NCBI GenBank assembly: GCA_003235435.1
Contig: QJWF01000074.1
Coordinates: forward strand, 1-13,675
Direction of reading: 5' to 3'
Length of the DNA stretch: 13,675 bases
Origin: Nitrosomonadales bacterium
Lineage (GTDB): Bacteria > Pseudomonadota > Gammaproteobacteria > Burkholderiales > Gallionellaceae
The notes beneath the pieces were generated by a model, which was given only the letters and a program-made list of their open reading frames with translations, was not told the DNA's origin and searched no databases. Position 1 is the first letter of the stretch. Each line of letters starts with the position of its first letter. The position numbers and the translations under genes are program-made. Shown here one piece after another: positions 1-7,879 of this stretch.

Positions 1-102
1 ATACAGCTTGCGGGCTTTATGCTGCGAAGTAACCACACTTAATGCACAGATCACCACTGCGGCCAGCAATAGTGCATTCAAGCCGTTGCCGTTAAGCAAC
101 AT
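1..102 (-). CDS. ftsL: Cell division protein FtsL, N-terminal part (cut by window edge)
   Basis: The frame opens with ATG at 102 and runs off the left edge after 34 codons. The visible protein has a short polar start (MLLNGNG), one hydrophobic segment of about 17 residues (roughly residues 8-24), and then the sequence [11 protein letters not shown]. That layout is the start of FtsL, a bitopic inner-membrane protein that joins FtsB and FtsQ in the divisome; the TSQHKARKL stretch after the membrane helix is typical of betaproteobacterial FtsL. Its start overlaps the end of rsmH by 11 bases, as expected in the dcw cluster, which implies translational coupling. The periplasmic coiled coil lies outside the window. 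Identification rests on the short sequence plus its position after rsmH. Confidence 0.85.
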   Translation of the reverse strand, partial: MLLNGNGLNALLLAAVVICALSVVTSQHKARKLY

Positions 103-1027
103 CGCTGCGCTCCGCGACACGCAACACCGCGCTGCGCGCTCGAGGATTAATATCCCGCTCCTCCGCTCCGGCGCGCACCGCCTTGCCGATCAACTTCAAC
201 CTGCCCCGCGGAACTTCTTTGGCGCGTACCGGAACATCTCGCGGCAATTTGTCTCCTTCCGACATGTCGCGCATAAAGTGCTTTACGATCCGATCTTCCA
301 GCGAATGAAAACTGATCACCACGAGGCGCCCGCCGCACTTCAGAAGCTTTAAGCAGCTTGGCAGCACCCGCGCAAGCTCTTCGAGTTCCCGGTTGAGATA
401 AATCCGTATAGCCTGAAATGTGCGTGTCGCCGGATTCTGCCCTTGCTCACGGGTCCGTACCGCTTTGCCAACCAGTTCGGCGAGTTGCCGCGTAGTATTG
501 ATGGACTTAATTGTGCGCGCCGCAACAATCGATCTTGCAATCTGCTTAGCAAACCGTTCTTCGCCGTAATCATGTATTACCTCCCCAAGTAATCCTTCAT
601 CCACATTCGCCAGCCATTCCGCTGCGGTAATGCCGCTGCTGACATCCATGCGCATATCCAGCGGTGCATCAAAGCGAAAACTGAAACCACGCTCAGAGTC
701 ATCCAACTGCGGCGACGACACGCCCAGATCCAGCAAAATGCCGTCCACCATTTCCACGCCCTGCTTGCCCAGCACCTCCTCCAACTCGGCGAAGCTGCTG
801 TGCACAATCCGAAATCGGCTGTCGCGCCATTGCTTGCCGACCAAGATCGCAGCAGGGTCCTTGTCCAGCGCAATTAATTTCCCGTTGCTGCCCAATTTCT
901 CCAGGATGAGCTTGCTGTGGCCGCCGCGTCCGAAGGTTCCGTCCACATATATGCCATCCGCCTTGATCGCCAGCGCTTCAACAGCTTCATTCAACAGAAC
1001 GGTGGTATGGGACAAGCCCTCATTCAC
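92..1027 (-). CDS. rsmH: 16S rRNA m4C1402 methyltransferase RsmH (MraW)
   Basis: This 311-residue protein is the usual length for RsmH, which transfers a methyl group from SAM to N4 of C1402 in the 16S rRNA P-site region. Visible motifs are the SAM-binding loop DGTFGRGGH (residues 29-37), [11 protein letters not shown] (99-109), [16 protein letters not shown] (200-215) and [12 protein letters not shown] (238-249), all hallmarks of the family. The start codon is GTG at 1027, and it overlaps the mraZ stop in the sequence GTGA, so a re-initiating ribosome probably translates it. The stop TAA (94-92) lies inside the ftsL start region. No independent promoter is evident; transcription should come from the mraZ promoter. 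Assignment is secure. Confidence 0.97.
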   Translation of the reverse strand: MNEGLSHTTVLLNEAVEALAIKADGIYVDGTFGRGGHSKLILEKLGSNGKLIALDKDPAAILVGKQWRDSRFRIVHSSFAELEEVLGKQGVEMVDGILLDLGVSSPQLDDSERGFSFRFDAPLDMRMDVSSGITAAEWLANVDEGLLGEVIHDYGEERFAKQIARSIVAARTIKSINTTRQLAELVGKAVRTREQGQNPATRTFQAIRIYLNRELEELARVLPSCLKLLKCGGRLVVISFHSLEDRIVKHFMRDMSEGDKLPRDVPVRAKEVPRGRLKLIGKAVRAGAEERDINPRARSAVLRVAERSDVA

Positions 1028-1470
1028 AGAGAAAAGCCTTCAAGCTCGGGTGGCAACTCACCATCCATGAACGACAGGCCGGCCTCCTGCTGCGACTGCC
1101 ACTTCACTTCGTCCCATAATTCGAATTTGTTACCCTGACCGACCAGCATCACGCGCTTGTCGAGCATGGCGTAGCTGCGCAGGGTCGGAGAAATCAGAAC
1201 GCGCCCCGCCCCATCCATCACCACATCTTCGGCATAACCGATTAGGCGACGCTGCAAGGCACGTATCTTTGGATTGAGAGCGGAAAGCTTGAGCAGCTTC
1301 TCGCGAATCGGTTGCCACTCGGGGTGCGGATAGACCAACAGACAACCGTCTGCATCTGCGGTCACCACTAAATTTCCGGCGCAATGCGCAAGCAGCATGT
1401 CGCGATACCGTGCAGGTATCGCGAGTCTGCCCTTGCTATCCAGACTGAGTTGTGCCGCTCCCTGAAACAT
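1024..1470 (-). CDS. mraZ: Transcriptional regulator MraZ
   Basis: MraZ is an AbrB-fold DNA-binding protein that forms a ring and represses its own dcw-cluster promoter. The protein has the two internally repeated swapped-hairpin motifs of the family: [13 protein letters not shown] (residues 11-23) and [13 protein letters not shown] (86-98). I chose ATG at 1470 (148 residues) over an in-frame TTG at 1476, because the purine-rich GGGGGTTGGA stretch just upstream is correctly spaced for the ATG and the protein then begins MFQGA, as in other MraZ proteins. The stop TGA overlaps the GTG of rsmH. Four GTGG repeats directly upstream are its likely binding site, so autoregulation is expected. Confidence 0.96.
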   Translation of the reverse strand: MFQGAAQLSLDSKGRLAIPARYRDMLLAHCAGNLVVTADADGCLLVYPHPEWQPIREKLLKLSALNPKIRALQRRLIGYAEDVVMDGAGRVLISPTLRSYAMLDKRVMLVGQGNKFELWDEVKWQSQQEAGLSFMDGELPPELEGFSL

Positions 1471-1478
1471 TTCCAACC

Positions 1479-1514
1479 CCCACTTTTACCCACTTTTTAC
1501 CACTTGCGCCCACT
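1479..1514 (-). promoter_or_regulatory. MraZ operator: four 10-bp GTGG repeats
   Basis: On the minus strand AGTGGG, AGTGGT, AGTGGG and AGTGGG begin at 1514, 1504, 1494 and 1484, exactly one helical turn apart. MraZ of E. coli is known to bind TGGGN direct repeats separated by five bases next to its own promoter; this array has the same unit and period, with four copies and a degenerate second one (TGGT). The first copy overlaps the -10 box by three bases and the rest cover the start site and leader, so bound MraZ should block RNA polymerase. Confidence 0.85.
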
Positions 1515-1540
1515 ATATTGGATAAAAACACGGTGGTCAA
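1512..1540 (-). promoter_or_regulatory. sigma70 promoter of the mraZ-rsmH-ftsL operon
   Basis: Read on the minus strand, TTGACC (1540-1535) and TATAGT (1517-1512) are separated by exactly 17 bases. Each box is one base off consensus. Transcription should start near 1505, giving a leader of about 35 bases before mraZ. This is the strongest promoter-like sequence in the window and sits where the dcw promoter Pmra lies in other proteobacteria. Confidence 0.8.
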
Positions 1541-1924
1541 GCGATAAGAACAGGGTTTTTCTTTACGGGACAATGAGTTAGAGCCGGAAGTTAAAGAAAA
1601 ACAAATATACTTAAAAAATAATAGATTACGTAAACAAGCTAAAGTGCTTTGTTATGGGAGCATACAGTTTTAGGGCTGGTTACGGATGGGTAACAAAAAG
1701 GGGAGCATCGGATTTGTGACTTGATAATTGGATTGTTTTTGCCATCGCTCTGTCACAGAAGCGATGCAACCCGATTTAATCCGAGTCCGGATTCGCTCAG
1801 ATCGTTTCGTCGACAGAGGCCGTCGTATTCGCAACAGCTAACGAAATCCAAGCCATATCATTAGCCGCGCCCAAGCTGCTGCGCAGCAATTTCGCACAAA
1901 TGATATTTGGATTTTAAAACGACT
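1541..1924. other. AT-rich intergenic stretch with small inverted repeats, no gene seen
   Basis: No reading frame here resembles a protein. It does contain several short dyads: TTACGTAA (1626-1633), GTTAC/GTAAC around a 6-base loop (1679-1694), CATCGCT/AGCGATG (1743-1766) enclosing the palindrome TCTGTCACAGA, AATCCG/CGGATT around AGTC (1778-1793), and the 12-bp palindrome TGCTGCGCAGCA (1877-1888). These could be regulator sites, a small RNA, or chance. No good promoter feeding a small RNA was found. Confidence 0.4.
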
Positions 1925-1930
1925 TATAAT
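1901..1930 (+). promoter_or_regulatory. Possible promoter of the first outer-membrane protein gene
   Basis: A perfect -10 hexamer TATAAT lies at 1925-1930. The best -35 at normal spacing (TGATAT, 1901-1906, spacer 18) is poor, so an activator or a different start may be involved. The start site would be near 1937, giving a leader of about 90 bases that includes the hairpin at 1971-1996. Confidence 0.4.
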
Positions 1931-1970
1931 GAACGCCTGATTCGTCGCTCTCGATAAGATGCGCGAGGTG

Positions 1971-1996
1971 GTATATACGGTTTGACCGTAATGTAT
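1971..1996 (+). promoter_or_regulatory. Hairpin/dyad in the leader of the first OMP gene
   Basis: TACGGT (1976-1981) and ACCGTA (1985-1990) are exact inverted arms around TTG. As RNA the stem can be lengthened by five more pairs, two of them G-U, if A1991 is bulged. It ends about 20 bases before the GGGGA ribosome-binding site (2016-2020). It may be an operator, a stabilising 5' stem-loop or an attenuating structure; the sequence alone does not decide. Confidence 0.4.
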
Positions 1997-2026
1997 CTGC
2001 GCCAAAAATAAACCCGGGGATCACCC

Positions 2027-2512
2027 ATGAAAAAAACCGCGCTGGTCGCTTTACTTGTTGCATCAATTGCCTTTCCTGTTGAAGCAGAGGACATGTATGC
2101 CGGGATCAAAATTGGGAAATCCAGACACAGCATCACAGGTGTGACCAACAGCCCTTCTGCCGTTGCTGTCTTCGGCGGCTATAAGATCAACCCTGACTTC
2201 GCGATTGAGGCCGAATATATAGACTTGGGTAGTTTTAGCGGTGTAAAAGCCGCAGGCGTGGATGTCAGTGCATTATTCTTTTATCCGGGTGACGATCCGT
2301 TCTCGCTGTATGCAAGAATAAGCTACGCCAGTACTACCTGGAAAATGCCGGGCGAGACACAACGCAACTCTTCATTTACCCACGGCTTTGGGCTTCGATA
2401 CAATTTCGACCCGAAAACAACTCTCAGATTTTCCTGGGATCGCTACTTGTTGGGCAATCCTGTTGTCTTCAATGTGGATGTAGTGAGTGTTGCGGGTATA
2501 CACAGATTTTGA
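2027..2512 (+). CDS. Small outer-membrane beta-barrel protein (OmpA-like barrel family)
   Basis: The 161-residue product starts with a clear Sec signal peptide (KK, then hydrophobic residues 5-18, cleavage expected after VEA at residue 20). The mature part consists of alternating beta-strands, including the FGGYKINPDFAIEAEYIDLG stretch typical of the eight-stranded OMP_b-brl/OmpA-like barrels, and it ends in phenylalanine (HRF), the C-terminal signal recognised by the BAM complex. GGGGA at 2016-2020 is a good ribosome-binding site for ATG 2027. The neighbour at 2687 is a paralogue with the same layout (FLGGYTINDYFAVEAEF). The mature length of about 140 residues suits a minimal barrel without a periplasmic domain. 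Specific function is unknown; adhesion, stress resistance or membrane stabilisation are all possible. Confidence 0.8.
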   Translation: MKKTALVALLVASIAFPVEAEDMYAGIKIGKSRHSITGVTNSPSAVAVFGGYKINPDFAIEAEYIDLGSFSGVKAAGVDVSALFFYPGDDPFSLYARISYASTTWKMPGETQRNSSFTHGFGLRYNFDPKTTLRFSWDRYLLGNPVVFNVDVVSVAGIHRF

Positions 2513-2686
2513 CCCGTGCTGAAGCCAGCAATATGTTGACCTTGACTTTCACAACCGGGATTGAGTAAGGCTGCATTATTGTCAAGACGCAATTTTTTAA
2601 AGTTTATTTTCGACTGTTTGCTATTACTTATGTGCCGTTGCATTAAATATTCGCATCTTTTACTTTACTACTTCAAGGAATAGACC

Positions 2687-3223
2687 ATGAAAAACGTTGT
2701 TATTGCTGTCCTGTTGTCCGCCTGTGCAATTACTCCCGCTCTCGCGGCTGATAGCGGTTTTTACATTGGCGCCAAATTCGGCAGCGTAAATTATGACTAC
2801 GCCAACGTGTCAAACAACAGCCAGGCAGGTTATGGTTTCTTGGGCGGCTACACCATCAATGATTACTTTGCTGTCGAAGCCGAATTCAATCGCCTGGGTG
2901 GGTTTGATAGCACTTCCGGAACCATCAAGGGTCGTTCATTCGGATTCAGCGGAGTGGGTTCATTGCCGCTGAGTCCTGAATTCTCCTTGTTCGGCAAAAT
3001 GGGAATTTCAAGCAGCACGCTGGATGATACGGCCAAACCCGGTTTCACTGGAAATTTCACATATACCAACACAGGTTTGTCCATAGGTTTTGGGGGCAAA
3101 TTCAACGTTGGCAACGAAGCCGGCATACTGTTCGGTTATGACAGCTATCCTGTGGGAGACGCGGCCATCACCACTACATCTCACGCCGGCATGCTGTACA
3201 TCGGAGCGGTGTTCAACTTCTAG
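2687..3223 (+). CDS. Small outer-membrane beta-barrel protein, paralogue of the upstream gene
   Basis: The 178-residue product has a Sec signal peptide (residues 1-20, ALA|AD cleavage), then GFYIGAKFG and FLGGYTINDYFAVEAEFNRLGGF, and ends FNF, the terminal aromatic of outer-membrane proteins. AAGGAA about eight bases before the ATG is the ribosome-binding site. Homology with the protein at 2027-2512 is evident in the first strands (YAGIKIG versus YIGAKFG) and in GGY-IN--FA-EAE. LSAC at residues 10-13 resembles a lipoprotein box, but the ALA site further on and the barrel starting right after it favour ordinary cleavage. A 174-bp spacer separates the two genes, with no obvious terminator, so joint or separate transcription is open. 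Function unknown. Confidence 0.82.
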   Translation: MKNVVIAVLLSACAITPALAADSGFYIGAKFGSVNYDYANVSNNSQAGYGFLGGYTINDYFAVEAEFNRLGGFDSTSGTIKGRSFGFSGVGSLPLSPEFSLFGKMGISSSTLDDTAKPGFTGNFTYTNTGLSIGFGGKFNVGNEAGILFGYDSYPVGDAAITTTSHAGMLYIGAVFNF

Positions 3224-3275
3224 GCAAACTTATCGACAATAAGCAAAGCTTGTTACGGCTTCTCCCTGCCAAAGA

Positions 3276-4754
3276 CTATAAACCCAGCGCACCCCACATC
3301 TCGTCGATGCGCAGCTTTACAGCCTCATCCATCTCGATAGGCGTTCCCCATGCACGTTGTGTCTCGCCCGGCCACTTGTTGGTGGCATCGAGCCCCATCT
3401 TGCCGCCCAAGCCCGATACCGGACTGGCAAAATCAAGATAATCGATCGGCGTGTTGTCCACCAGCAAGGTGTCTCGCACCGGATCGACGCGTGTGGTCAC
3501 TGCCCAGATCACTTCTTTCCAGTCGCGCACGTCGATATCGCCATCCACTACAATGATGAACTTGGTGTACATGAACTGGCGCAGAAAACTCCAAATGCCG
3601 AACATCACGCGCTTGGCGTGTCCGGCATATTGTTTCCTTATGCTCACCACAGCCATGCGATACGAACAACCTTCAGGCGGAAGATAAAAATCCGAAATCT
3701 CGGGGAACTGTTTTTGCAGCAAAGGCACGAACACCTCGTTGAGCGCGACCCCCAGCATGGACGGTTCATCAGGCGGCTTTCCGGTGTAGGTCGAATGGTA
3801 GATCGGATTTGAGCGCATGGTGATGCGCTCGATTGTGAATACAGGAAATCTTTCCTGCTCGTTATAGTACCCGGTGTGATCGCCGAACGGGCCCTCAAGC
3901 GCCGTTTCATCCGGATGGATTACGCCCTCGAGCACTATCTCGGCGGAAGCCGGCACCATCAGATCGCTGCCTAGGCACTTGACCAATTCGGTCTTGCTGC
4001 CGCGCAGCAACCCGGCAAACTGGTACTCGCTCAGGTTGTCCGGTATCGGCGTGACGGCACCCAATATCGTGGCAGGATCGGCGCCGATCACCACCGCGAC
4101 AGGAAAAGGCAGCCCCGGATTTTTCATGCAATGGTCGCGGAAATCGAGTGCGCCGCCGCGATGAGCAAGCCAGCGCATGATGACTTTGTTCGGTGCAATC
4201 ACCTGTTGGCGGTAGATACCTAGATTCTGGCGCGGCTTGCTTGGACCGCGTGTAACAACCAGTCCCCAAGTGATTAGCGGAGCGATGTCGCCTGGCCAGC
4301 AGGTCTGGATTGGCAGTTTGCTCAGATCTGCCTCGCTGTCTTCCCAAACGATTTCCTGACTCGGAGCTGATGATAGAACCTTGGGTGACATCGTGAGCAC
4401 CTGCTTCAATGCCGGCCACTTTTCCCATGCATCCTTCAATCCCTTGGGCGGTTCGGGTTCCTTTAAATAAGCCAGCAGTTTGCCTACCTCGCGCAGCGCG
4501 GCGGTCGATTCCTCACCCATTCCCAATGCCACCCGGCGCGCCGTGCCGAACAGGTTCGCCAGGACGGGAATCTTGTTCGGAGGCGTGTTGTGTCCCGCAA
4601 CGTTCTCAAACAGTATTGCAGGCCCTCCTGCGCGCAGCACCCGGTCGCAGATCTCGGTCATTTCAAGATGCGTGGAAACTTGCACTGTCACGCGTTTCAA
4701 TTCGCCGGTCTGTTCCAGTTGATTAATGAAATCGCGCAAATCATGGTATTTCAT
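3276..4754 (-). CDS. ubiD: 4-hydroxy-3-polyprenylbenzoate decarboxylase UbiD
   Basis: UbiD removes the carboxyl group of polyprenyl-4-hydroxybenzoate in ubiquinone synthesis, using prenylated FMN made by UbiX (not in this window). The 492 residues match the E. coli enzyme in length (about 497). Family motifs seen are NLGIYRQQV (177-185), whose Asn and Arg correspond to cofactor/metal ligands in the family, RWLAHRGG (194-201), and the acidic segment around [18 protein letters not shown] (280-297), which holds the catalytic Glu/Asp region. The C-terminal half has the usual [13 protein letters not shown] and [21 protein letters not shown] stretches. The ATG at 4754 uses the A of the preceding gene's TAG stop, so it is translationally coupled to the acyltransferase gene. 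Confidence 0.96.
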   Translation of the reverse strand: MKYHDLRDFINQLEQTGELKRVTVQVSTHLEMTEICDRVLRAGGPAILFENVAGHNTPPNKIPVLANLFGTARRVALGMGEESTAALREVGKLLAYLKEPEPPKGLKDAWEKWPALKQVLTMSPKVLSSAPSQEIVWEDSEADLSKLPIQTCWPGDIAPLITWGLVVTRGPSKPRQNLGIYRQQVIAPNKVIMRWLAHRGGALDFRDHCMKNPGLPFPVAVVIGADPATILGAVTPIPDNLSEYQFAGLLRGSKTELVKCLGSDLMVPASAEIVLEGVIHPDETALEGPFGDHTGYYNEQERFPVFTIERITMRSNPIYHSTYTGKPPDEPSMLGVALNEVFVPLLQKQFPEISDFYLPPEGCSYRMAVVSIRKQYAGHAKRVMFGIWSFLRQFMYTKFIIVVDGDIDVRDWKEVIWAVTTRVDPVRDTLLVDNTPIDYLDFASPVSGLGGKMGLDATNKWPGETQRAWGTPIEMDEAVKLRIDEMWGALGL

Positions 4755-5623
4755 CAGTAGAACCTCTTCTCGCCTTCGGGGCGTGTCTTGAACCGCTTAT
4801 GCAGCCAGAAATATTGTTCGGGCATCTCCATCACACGCTGTTCGATGAATTCGTTCATGCGGCGCGTATCGGCGATATCATCGCCGCTCGGATAATTTTC
4901 CCATGCAGGATAGAAAGTCAGTAAATACCCTGCTCCGCCCGGCAACAAGCGTGTAATGCAAGGCAGGATTTTAGCGCCTGTCATCTGTGCAATACGCGGT
5001 ACCGAAGTCATCGTCGCGGCTGGCACCCCGAAAAATGGTACAAAAGCGCCATCCCTGACACCTTGGTCCTGATCAGGAGGATAGATGAACGGCAATCCGG
5101 AACGCATCCCCTTGAGGATGGGGCGCAGTCCCTGCTGGCGCGAATAAAGATACTGGTTGCGAAAGCGGGCGCGCTTCTTCAGCAGCAACTCTGTCAGGTA
5201 GAGACTTTTCTGGTTCGCATACATGCACACCGTGTCGATGTGTTGGGCGATCCACTGTCCTCCGGCATCCATGCCGACAAAATGAGGCGTCAGCAGGATG
5301 GCAGGCTTGCCTTTTACTGCTTCGAAATGCTCCACCCCTTCGACGCGTATCAGCCCGGAAATGCGCTCGGCACTCGACCACCACAGGATACTGCGCTCGA
5401 CAAGGCCGCGACAGAACATCATGAAATGATCTCGCAACAGCTTTTCCCGTTCCTCGTCGTTCATATCCGGAAAGCACAGTTTCAAATTGATGGCCCCTAC
5501 ACGGCGCCGTTCAACTGCAACAAGATAAAGCAGGATGCCGAGACTGTTTCCAATCGTAACGATGAAACTGAACGGCAAAAAATGTATCAGCCACAATATG
5601 AAAACACCGAGCCTCACCAGCAT
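4754..5623 (-). CDS. lpxL: Lipid A biosynthesis acyltransferase, LpxL/HtrB type
   Basis: Members of this family attach secondary acyl chains to lipid A precursors at the inner face of the inner membrane. From ATG 5623 the protein has 289 residues, normal for the family. It has an N-terminal membrane anchor (residues about 4-36), the catalytic HX4D motif TPHFVGMD (His114, Asp119), YPPDQDQG (181-188) and the C-terminal [14 protein letters not shown] (271-284), close to the LpxL signature. The frame is open 97 codons further upstream, but that part is antisense-like overlap with the preceding gene. AAGGA in front of ATG 5623 and the TGATG junction (one-base overlap with the upstream stop) fix the start. 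Its TAG overlaps the ubiD start. LpxL versus LpxM specificity cannot be read from the sequence. Confidence 0.9.
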   Translation of the reverse strand: MLVRLGVFILWLIHFLPFSFIVTIGNSLGILLYLVAVERRRVGAINLKLCFPDMNDEEREKLLRDHFMMFCRGLVERSILWWSSAERISGLIRVEGVEHFEAVKGKPAILLTPHFVGMDAGGQWIAQHIDTVCMYANQKSLYLTELLLKKRARFRNQYLYSRQQGLRPILKGMRSGLPFIYPPDQDQGVRDGAFVPFFGVPAATMTSVPRIAQMTGAKILPCITRLLPGGAGYLLTFYPAWENYPSGDDIADTRRMNEFIEQRVMEMPEQYFWLHKRFKTRPEGEKRFY

Positions 5624-6501
5624 CACTGATCCTTGGCAGTATTCGGCGGCAACACACCGCGCGGGACTTTGTAGCGGTTGTAACTCCACAGGTATTGCCC
5701 AGGAAGCCTGCGTATCACAGATTCCAAGGCACTGTTTATCTGTTGTGGGATAGAACGGGAAACATCGAGCACCAACGGGGTAAAGTTCAAAATATAACCC
5801 GCTCCTTCGACCATGCGTTCGCAGTAGCACATCACCACTGGCGCGCCGCTTGATTCGACCAAGCGGCCGATCAGCGTCATCGTATAAGCGGGGCGCCCGA
5901 AGAACGAAGCCCATTCCCCCTCGCCATTGCCAGGCACTTGATCGGGCAATATACCGATGAACTCGCCGCGTTTGAGTGCTTTGAGCATCTGACGCACCCC
6001 TCCGAAATCCGCCGCCACCAGCTTCATCTGCCCGCGCGCACGTCCCTGATGCATCAATATGTCCAGGAATCTCCAGCGCGGCGGGCGGTACATGCTGGTT
6101 ATCGGCGATCTCGCAGCGATATACAGGCTGATTACCTCAAAACATCCGAGATGCGGGGTCAACATGATCACGCCCTTGCCCTTGGCATGTTCTGTCTCGA
6201 CATGTTCCCATCCATGGCATTGCCTGACGCTGGCAATCACCTCTTCCAGCGGGCGCCGCCATACCCAGGGCAACTCCAGCACACCCTTGCCCGCTTCACG
6301 GATGTTCGCGTACTGCAATTTGCGCAATTGGCCTTTCGAATGCCCAAGCCCGGCGTGGACCAGATTTTCTCGCAAACGCGCTGCATATTGCGGGGAAAAA
6401 AGGTACGTTATCCAGCCGGCCATCGCACCGAGGCGGTGCAGCACCGGCAGGGACAAACGGGCAAGTAGCTCGAATAAGCCAACCATCAGGGAAGAAATCA
6501 T
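5623..6501 (-). CDS. Lysophospholipid/lipid A acyltransferase family protein (first of a tandem pair)
   Basis: This 292-residue paralogue of the downstream acyltransferase has the same architecture: a membrane-associated N-terminus (residues about 5-35), the HX4E motif TPHLGCFE (His117, Glu122), MYRPPRW (137-143), [20 protein letters not shown] (185-204) and [11 protein letters not shown] (268-278). The His and acid form the acyl-transfer dyad of the family. It carries Glu where the neighbour has Asp, and WSYNRYK instead of WLHKRFK, so the two enzymes probably use different acceptors or acyl donors. Start choice is uncertain: ATG 6501 and ATG 6486 both lack a clear ribosome-binding site, and the open frame continues upstream to 6618 into the metK start, which I discount. 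The gene is divergent from metK. Confidence 0.88.
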   Translation of the reverse strand: MISSLMVGLFELLARLSLPVLHRLGAMAGWITYLFSPQYAARLRENLVHAGLGHSKGQLRKLQYANIREAGKGVLELPWVWRRPLEEVIASVRQCHGWEHVETEHAKGKGVIMLTPHLGCFEVISLYIAARSPITSMYRPPRWRFLDILMHQGRARGQMKLVAADFGGVRQMLKALKRGEFIGILPDQVPGNGEGEWASFFGRPAYTMTLIGRLVESSGAPVVMCYCERMVEGAGYILNFTPLVLDVSRSIPQQINSALESVIRRLPGQYLWSYNRYKVPRGVLPPNTAKDQ

Positions 6502-6525
6502 AAATTCAATAGGTACGGGAGGTTT

Positions 6526-6534
6526 TGCTATAAT
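6526..6534 (+). promoter_or_regulatory. Extended -10 promoter of metK
   Basis: TGCTATAAT at 6526-6534 is a perfect -10 with a TG extension. The -35 (TTCAAT, 6505-6510, spacer 18) is weak, as is common with extended -10 promoters. Transcription would start near 6541, giving a leader of only about 33 bases, too short for a SAM riboswitch. The divergent acyltransferase gene starts 25 bases upstream, so the two promoters must be interleaved. Confidence 0.7.
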
Positions 6535-6573
6535 GCGCGCCCTTTTACTAACGAAGTGATCGAACGGAGAGCC

Positions 6574-7737
6574 ATGAGCGAATATTTCTTTACATCCGAA
6601 TCCGTGTCCGAGGGGCATCCTGACAAGGTAGCCGACCAGATATCCGATGCGATCGTGGACGCCATTCTAGCGCAGGACAAGCATTCGCGTATTGCTGCCG
6701 AGACGCTGTGCAACACCGGCTTGGTCGTACTGGCTGGCGAAATCACCACGGCAGCCAATGTCGATTACATCCAGGTGGCTCGTAATACCATCAAACGCAT
6801 TGGTTACGACAACACCGAATTTGGTATCGACTACAAAGGATGCGCAGTGCTGGTAGCTTACGACAAGCAAAGCCCAGACATCGCCCAGGGAGTAAACAAG
6901 GCCTACGATGATGAACTTGGTCAAGGGGCAGGAGACCAGGGATTGATGTTCGGCTATGCATGCGATGAGACAGACACACTGATGCCGCTGCCCATCTACC
7001 TTTCACACCGTATTGTGCAACGCCAGGCACAATTGCGCCACGACGGACGTTTGCCGTGGCTGCGCCCAGACGCGAAGTCGCAGGTCACCATCCGCTACGA
7101 GGGTGGCATGCCGCACTCGATAGACACCGTGGTGCTATCCACTCAGCATTCCCCGGAGATGACGCTGGAAAAGATACGCGAAGCCGCGATCGAGGAGATC
7201 ATCAAACCTATCCTGCCGAAAGAGCTGATCAAGGGCAATATCAAGTATCTGGTCAATCCGACCGGCCGTTTCGTTGTAGGAGGCCCTCAGGGCGATTGCG
7301 GACTGACCGGACGCAAGATCATCGTGGACACCTATGGTGGTGCAGCGCCGCACGGCGGAGGCGCTTTCTCCGGCAAGGATCCTTCCAAGGTCGACCGTTC
7401 TGCCGCTTACGCCGGCAGGTATGTCGCCAAGAACATCGTGGCAGCCGGTCTGGCCAGCAAGTGCCTGATCCAGATTTCCTATGCGATCGGTGTTGCACAG
7501 CCCACCAGCGTGTGGGTTACTACTTACGGCACCGGCAAGATCTCCGACGAAAAAATCTCGGAACTGATCAGGAAACACTTCGACCTGCGCCCGAAAGGCA
7601 TCGTGCAGATGCTCGATCTGTTGCGTCCGATCTATGAAAAAACCGCGGCTTATGGCCACTTCGGCCGTGAAGAACCGGACTTCTCCTGGGAAGCAACTAA
7701 TAAAGCGGCCGCACTTCGCGCGGATGCCGGAATTTAG
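6574..7737 (+). CDS. metK: S-adenosylmethionine synthetase MetK
   Basis: MetK makes SAM from methionine and ATP. The 387 residues match the E. coli enzyme (384). Signatures are GHPDK (residues 14-18, with the ATP-binding His15 and Asp17), [12 protein letters not shown] (118-129) and the glycine-rich [19 protein letters not shown] (261-279). I take ATG 6574 as the start: CGGAGAG sits just upstream, and the protein begins [18 protein letters not shown] as in orthologues; the in-frame GTG at 6556 is too early. No SAM-sensing leader is visible. SAM produced here feeds rsmH-type methyltransferases, and the resulting SAH is removed by AhcY encoded next door. Confidence 0.98.
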   Translation: MSEYFFTSESVSEGHPDKVADQISDAIVDAILAQDKHSRIAAETLCNTGLVVLAGEITTAANVDYIQVARNTIKRIGYDNTEFGIDYKGCAVLVAYDKQSPDIAQGVNKAYDDELGQGAGDQGLMFGYACDETDTLMPLPIYLSHRIVQRQAQLRHDGRLPWLRPDAKSQVTIRYEGGMPHSIDTVVLSTQHSPEMTLEKIREAAIEEIIKPILPKELIKGNIKYLVNPTGRFVVGGPQGDCGLTGRKIIVDTYGGAAPHGGGAFSGKDPSKVDRSAAYAGRYVAKNIVAAGLASKCLIQISYAIGVAQPTSVWVTTYGTGKISDEKISELIRKHFDLRPKGIVQMLDLLRPIYEKTAAYGHFGREEPDFSWEATNKAAALRADAGI

Positions 7738-7763
7738 CAAAATTTCGCTTTTGGGTTTATAAT
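7734..7763 (+). promoter_or_regulatory. Promoter driving the SAH riboswitch and ahcY
   Basis: TTAGCA (7734-7739) and a perfect TATAAT (7758-7763) are spaced by 18 bases. The expected start is near 7770, exactly at the 5' base of riboswitch stem P1, so the transcript begins with the aptamer. The -35 overlaps the metK stop codon. Confidence 0.75.
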
Positions 7764-7770
7764 CCGCGCC

Positions 7771-7850
7771 CTCCGAGGGGTGCTGCAGCGGGTCTGGACA
7801 ACCAGTCCCCCGTCAGGCTCGGGGTCCATGTACAAGTTTCAACCGCACCC
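7771..7850 (+). ncRNA. S-adenosylhomocysteine (SAH) riboswitch aptamer
   Basis: The conserved SAH-riboswitch layout is present. P1 is CCGAG (7773-7777) with CTCGG (7818-7822), extendable by two pairs. P2 is formed by CGGG (7789-7792) with CCCG (7809-7812) and capped by CTGG/CCAG (7794-7797/7802-7805) with an ACAA loop. The conserved GGGGTGCTGCAGCG and CAGGCTCGG strings are present. The 3' pseudoknot strand GCACCC (7845-7850) pairs with GGGTGC (7778-7783). SAH riboswitches are known in proteobacteria upstream of ahcY and act as ON switches when SAH accumulates. Position directly before ahcY fits. Confidence 0.95.
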
Positions 7851-7871
7851 ATTCATTAACGATATGAATGG
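7849..7871 (+). promoter_or_regulatory. Ribosome-site sequestering hairpin (riboswitch expression platform)
   Basis: CCATTCAT (7849-7856) and ATGAATGG (7864-7871) form a perfect 8-bp stem with a 7-base loop. Its 3' arm includes the first two bases of GGAG (7870-7873), the ahcY ribosome-binding site. The two C residues closing this stem (7849-7850) are also the last two bases of the riboswitch pseudoknot strand. Ligand binding, which stabilises the pseudoknot, should therefore open the base of the hairpin and free the ribosome site. Confidence 0.65.
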
Positions 7872-7879
7872 AGCCACTT

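Noticed and set aside
2717..2728. Lipoprotein signal (LSAC) in the second OMP
   Set aside because: A better signal peptidase I site (ALA|AD) follows, with barrel sequence directly after it and a terminal aromatic, so a barrel protein is more likely than a lipoprotein.
3238..3254. Terminator between the second OMP gene and ubiD (AATAAGC/GCTTGTT)
   Set aside because: The stem is AT-rich with a three-base loop and a wobble pair, and no T run follows on either strand.
5063..5629. 188-residue plus-strand frame opposite the acyltransferase genes
   Set aside because: It lies wholly opposite a conserved gene, has no domain signature, and starts without a ribosome-binding site.
6535..6573. SAM riboswitch in the metK leader
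   Set aside because: The expected leader is only about 33 bases and shows none of the conserved SAM-I, SAM-II or SAM-III elements.
7135..7740. Long open frame antisense to metK (about 200 residues), with a similar plus-strand frame at 7056-7637
   Set aside because: They are shadows of the metK coding sequence: low-complexity composition, no ribosome site and no recognisable family, while the metK frame is unmistakable.
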